Below, piece by piece: positions 7,267 to 10,101 of a DNA stretch of 10,101 nucleotides (within the stretch, counting starts at the first letter, position 1; every line of letters starts with the position of its first letter). The position numbers were made by a program, and so were the translations under genes. Below the pieces are notes generated by a model. It saw only the letters and a list, made by a program, of their open reading frames with translations. It was not told where the DNA came from and did not search any database. Origin of the DNA: a bacterium (GTDB taxonomy: Bacteria; Sumerlaeota; Sumerlaeia; UBA8349); the NCBI GenBank assembly GCA_013203855.1, contig JABMPG010000829.1, positions 1 through 10,101 on the forward strand, written 5' to 3'.

Positions 7267-8010
7267 ATGTCCAACCACAATCTTTTCTACTGCCCCGAAG
7301 CCGCGCAACACATGGGTTCTCCGCCTTTTGAGATTTGTCTTCCCGAGGGCGAGGCCCACCATGCGGCGAAGGTGATGCGCCTGCGGACGGGGGACCGGCT
7401 GAAGCTGCTGGACGGCGAGGGTTGCTTCTACGAGGCAGAACTCGTGGAGGTGGGCCGCCGGGTGGTCCGCGTGCGGGTGAACAAGCGCGAGGTCTCCACT
7501 GTGGAGCCGGTCGGGAGTGTGCTGCTGCTGGTGGGGCTTCTCAAGGGGAAGAAGGCCGATGGCGTGGTTCAGCGGGCGGTAGAACTGGGCGTTTCCGAGA
7601 TCCGGTTTTTTCAGGCTGACCACAGCGTCGCGCGATGCCGGGAGGAAGCGTCGCCGGAGCGGTGGGAGAGCGTGGTGATTGCGGCGAGCAAGCAGTGCGG
7701 GCGGGCCCACCTGATGCCGGTGACGACCTGCGCATCTCTGGACGAAGCCCTGGCGGGCCTGCCGAAGGGCGGTCGACGCTGGGTTTTCTGGGAGGAGACG
7801 GGGGCGGGATCGGCCGGAGTGGACGTGGGTGCCGTGACGTCCGGAGGGATCGGGCTGATCGGCCCCGAAGGCGGTTTCACGAAAGCCGAGATCGAGCGGG
7901 TCCGGCAGGAGAATTTTCGCGAGAGGACTTTGGGCCGGCGCATCTTGAGAGCCGAGACGGCGGCGCTGGCGGCGGCGGTTCTGCTTCTTCATGAGTGCGG
8001 GGAGATCTGA
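7267..8010 (+). CDS. rsmE: 16S rRNA (uracil1498-N3)-methyltransferase
   Basis: A SPOUT-class methyltransferase that uses S-adenosylmethionine to methylate N3 of U1498 in 16S rRNA, on the assembled 30S subunit. From the ATG at 7267 the protein is 247 residues, a normal length. The N-terminal PUA-like part contains EAHHAAKVMRLRTGDRLKLL. The knot domain has LLVGLLKGKKADGVVQRAVE followed by LGVSEI, a Gln-Cys-Gly segment (SKQCGRAH) where many members have a related basic motif, the SAM loop GPEGGF (199-204), and LGRRILRAETAALAAA (222-237). A longer frame opens at TTG 7210, but those 19 codons are the heptad repeat, and family similarity (NLFYCP in place of the usual RFFVP) begins just after 7267. 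No clear Shine-Dalgarno precedes this ATG. Confidence 0.93.
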   Translation: MSNHNLFYCPEAAQHMGSPPFEICLPEGEAHHAAKVMRLRTGDRLKLLDGEGCFYEAELVEVGRRVVRVRVNKREVSTVEPVGSVLLLVGLLKGKKADGVVQRAVELGVSEIRFFQADHSVARCREEASPERWESVVIAASKQCGRAHLMPVTTCASLDEALAGLPKGGRRWVFWEETGAGSAGVDVGAVTSGGIGLIGPEGGFTKAEIERVRQENFRERTLGRRILRAETAALAAAVLLLHECGEI

Positions 8011-8045
8011 AGGGGTCGACCGGCAGGGCGTCGGTCCCGCGCCAG

Positions 8046-8081
8046 AAAAAGCAGCCCTGCGAAGTGGTGGCTCCGCAGGGC
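8046..8081 (-). terminator. Intrinsic terminator for the minus-strand Ig-domain gene
   Basis: GCCCTGCG (8054-8061) pairs perfectly with CGCAGGGC (8074-8081) around a 12-base loop. Read on the minus strand, the hairpin is followed by GCTTTTTC, the complement of the A run at 8046-8050. It sits in the convergent gap 64 bases past the stop of the Ig-domain gene and could also slow transcription leaving rsmE, though no T tract follows on the plus strand. Confidence 0.75.
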
Positions 8082-8144
8082 GAGGTGGGCCCGGGTGGGT
8101 GACCGGGCCGCGATCAGGCGCTCTCGCTATGGGAGACGCCTTAC

Positions 8145-10101
8145 TTACTCGTAGAGATTCCAGGTTTGGACCGCAGTCTGGCCCTCGACATGCACGTGGA
8201 GCGGAGCCGGGGTGGAAGTGACCGCGCCGATCGAGTTTTTCACCGTCACTTCGTAGAGGCCCGCGTCCTGCTCTTGCGAGTCGAGAATCGTGAGACGCGA
8301 TGTGCCGGAGCCGTAGATCCTCTGGCCGTCTGTCAAGGCCCAACCGTCCAGGGTCCAGGCGTAGGTCAGGTTTTCGCCTGAAGCGAGAACCGAGAGAATC
8401 ACCATCTCGCCGCCGTCCACCTTGATGCCCTGGGGCTGCTGGATGATGCTCGGGGGAATGGTCACTTCCACCAGGACCGAGTTGGACAGGGACACGCCGG
8501 CGGCGTTGCGGACCTCGCAGGAATAGTAGGCTTCATCCGATTCCTGCATCGAACTGATGTTCAGGGTGCGCATGATTGCCCCAGCGACCCGACCACCGCT
8601 GGTGAGAGACTGGCCGTTTTTTTTCCACTGATAGGTCAACGCGCCGGTGCCCGTCGCGCCGCAGTAGAGCGCCAGGTTGCTTCCCGGCTGGAGGTTCTGA
8701 GGCAGGGGCTGCTCGACGATCAGCGGAGCGCCCGGGTCGTTCACGGTCAGGTAGACAGGCTGGGATTCCACGCTGCCATAGATGTTGGAGACGACACAGG
8801 TGTAACTGCCTTCGTAGGCCTCGAGGGCCCACTGGGTGACGAGCGAACTCTTCGTCGCCGCCGAGAGCACATAGCCTTCCTTCTTCCACTGATAGGTCAG
8901 GGGGCCCAGTCCGGTGGCCTCGATGTACACCGCCGCCGGCTCGCCTGGGTTCACCGCCACTGAAACGGGCTGGCGGGTGATGACCGGCAGGGTATTGACC
9001 GCCAGGTTCGCTTCCCGGCTCTCCACGGCGCCGTTGGAATCGGCCACGATGCAGCAATACGCGCCCTCATCGGCTGGCTGAGCGACGGGGATGGCATAGA
9101 CGGCGCTGGTCGCCCCTGAGATGGTCTGCTGGTTCTTCTTCCACTGATAGTTCAGCGATCCTATGCCGGCGGCCTGTACGGAGAAGGCGACGCCGGTCCC
9201 ACTCGAGACCGACTGCGACTCGGGTTGCGAGAGAATGGTCGGACCGGCGGTCGATATGGGGATTACCGCGACCGTGGCGTGATTGGACTCGACGCTACCG
9301 TAGGCGTTGCTGACGATAACCGTGTAGATGCCGGCGAAATCCAACTGGGCTGCGCTCGCGCCGAGGACGGAATCGATTGAACCGGGGATAGGCGCTCCGT
9401 CTTTCGTCCATTGATAGCTCAGGACGCCCTCGCCTGTGGCGATTACGGACAGACTTCCGGCTTCGCCCTCCTGAAAGGTCTTGGACTGGGGATGAGTCGT
9501 GATCACCGGCACCGAGCGGAGGGAGAGAACCGCCGCATTGGACTCGACGCTGCCGTAGGCGTTGCTGACCACGCAGGAATAACTGCCCACGTTGGCTTCC
9601 TGGGCCGAGGGCACCGTGCAGGTCGCGCCGGTTTCTCCGGAGATGGCCGTGCCGTCCTTCTTCCATTGGTAGGTCAGGGAGCCGGCTCCCGTGGCGGTAA
9701 CCGAGAAGGTCACCTGGGTTCCGGGACCCACGACGGTCGAGTCGGGCTGGTTGGTGATCTGCGGCGTCTGGGAGACGGAGCGCTGGATGCCGATCTGGTC
9801 GAAGGGGATGGCGGAGAAGCCCGACAGGCCAAACGCGGGCGAACTGCTCTGCAAGTTCATGTTGCCGGTCGACTCGCTAACGAATTTCGGGTCCGAGTTG
9901 GTGAGGTTGTTGGTGAAGGTGAAGTAGGCGAACGCGCCGCCCGCGCCCCAGGTGCCTTCCTTCTGCCACGCGTCATTGTCGAAGAAGACGTTGCGGATGA
10001 CCTTGTTCCCCTTGGGCCGCGATGCCTCGGTCCGGCCCTCGCTCAGAATCTGGGCCAACTCGGGATACTTCGTGCTCCAGGGGGACTGGGTGTAACTATA
10101 C
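8145..10101 (-). CDS. Beta-helix protein with six Ig-like domains, 5' end missing
   Basis: The frame runs open to the right edge, so the true start and any signal peptide lie outside; the in-frame TTG at 10058 is not the start. About 651 residues are visible. The first ~70 (WSTKYPELAQIL, then GNKVIRNVFFDN, SDPKFV and IPFDQIGI) match the usual C-terminal end of right-handed parallel beta-helix proteins of the pectate-lyase type. Six Ig-like domains of about 85-90 residues follow, each with a Y-x-W core in strand C (YQWKK in four) and a Y-x-x-x-V motif with SNAYGSVES-like text in strand F. Only domain 5 has Cys in both strands B and F (LALYCGA, YYSCEV); the others lack a classical disulfide. 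The protein ends 13 residues after domain 6, with no sorting signal or membrane anchor. It is probably exported and acts on or binds a carbohydrate or the cell surface; this role is inferred. Confidence 0.85.
   Translation of the reverse strand, partial: YSYTQSPWSTKYPELAQILSEGRTEASRPKGNKVIRNVFFDNDAWQKEGTWGAGGAFAYFTFTNNLTNSDPKFVSESTGNMNLQSSSPAFGLSGFSAIPFDQIGIQRSVSQTPQITNQPDSTVVGPGTQVTFSVTATGAGSLTYQWKKDGTAISGETGATCTVPSAQEANVGSYSCVVSNAYGSVESNAAVLSLRSVPVITTHPQSKTFQEGEAGSLSVIATGEGVLSYQWTKDGAPIPGSIDSVLGASAAQLDFAGIYTVIVSNAYGSVESNHATVAVIPISTAGPTILSQPESQSVSSGTGVAFSVQAAGIGSLNYQWKKNQQTISGATSAVYAIPVAQPADEGAYCCIVADSNGAVESREANLAVNTLPVITRQPVSVAVNPGEPAAVYIEATGLGPLTYQWKKEGYVLSAATKSSLVTQWALEAYEGSYTCVVSNIYGSVESQPVYLTVNDPGAPLIVEQPLPQNLQPGSNLALYCGATGTGALTYQWKKNGQSLTSGGRVAGAIMRTLNISSMQESDEAYYSCEVRNAAGVSLSNSVLVEVTIPPSIIQQPQGIKVDGGEMVILSVLASGENLTYAWTLDGWALTDGQRIYGSGTSRLTILDSQEQDAGLYEVTVKNSIGAVTSTPAPLHVHVEGQTAVQTWNLYE
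8185..9770 (-). repeat. Six tandem Ig-like domain repeats
   Basis: Approximate domain limits in gene order: 9520-9770, 9265-9511, 9000-9245, 8742-8995, 8470-8731 and 8185-8459. The period is about 252-268 bp, measured between the strand C Trp codons. Most units are diverged in DNA, but units 1 and 2 share 33 bp with one mismatch (9537-9569 against 9282-9314), 255 bp apart. Confidence 0.8.

Noticed and set aside
7225..8343. A 372-codon minus-strand frame across rsmE and the convergent gap
   Set aside because: It overlaps rsmE completely, has no family resemblance and runs through the terminator hairpin.

Overview
This is a GC-rich bacterial chromosomal window with seven protein genes, two of them cut by the window edges. 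There are no RNA genes, no CRISPR array and no recognisable insertion sequence. The lineage cannot be fixed from this window. Strings of immunoglobulin-like domains carrying a Y-Q-W-K-K signature behind a parallel beta-helix, and an unusual GGDEF/hybrid-kinase fusion, suggest a free-living bacterium of the Planctomycetes-Verrucomicrobia type or a nearby candidate phylum. That placement is inference.

Layout, left to right. (1) An MFS transporter on the minus strand, with its 3' end beyond the left edge. (2) Divergent from it after 56 bp, a 900-residue soluble signalling protein: degenerate receiver, active-looking GGDEF, second degenerate receiver, histidine kinase, intact receiver. (3) A 227-bp spacer, then rplS (ribosomal protein L19), which starts with GTG behind a strong Shine-Dalgarno and ends in a clear intrinsic terminator. 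(4) ridA, the imine/enamine deaminase. (5) A large [2Fe-2S]/ASKHA protein of the RACo (DUF4445) family that reductively reactivates corrinoid proteins. (6) rsmE, the 16S rRNA m3U1498 methyltransferase, preceded by a 70-bp degenerate heptad repeat. (7) Converging on rsmE from the minus strand, a probable exported protein whose visible part is the tail of a beta-helix domain followed by six Ig-like domains, with its own terminator in the convergent gap.

The genes do not form one pathway. rplS and rsmE are housekeeping ribosome genes, ridA is metabolic quality control, and the RACo homologue implies corrinoid-dependent methyl transfer elsewhere in the genome, since no corrinoid protein or methyltransferase lies here. 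The points most worth a second look are the c-di-GMP/phosphorelay fusion protein, the orphan RACo, the heptad repeat before rsmE, an imperfect duplication of the RACo start region, and the homogenised Ig repeats with mostly missing disulfides.
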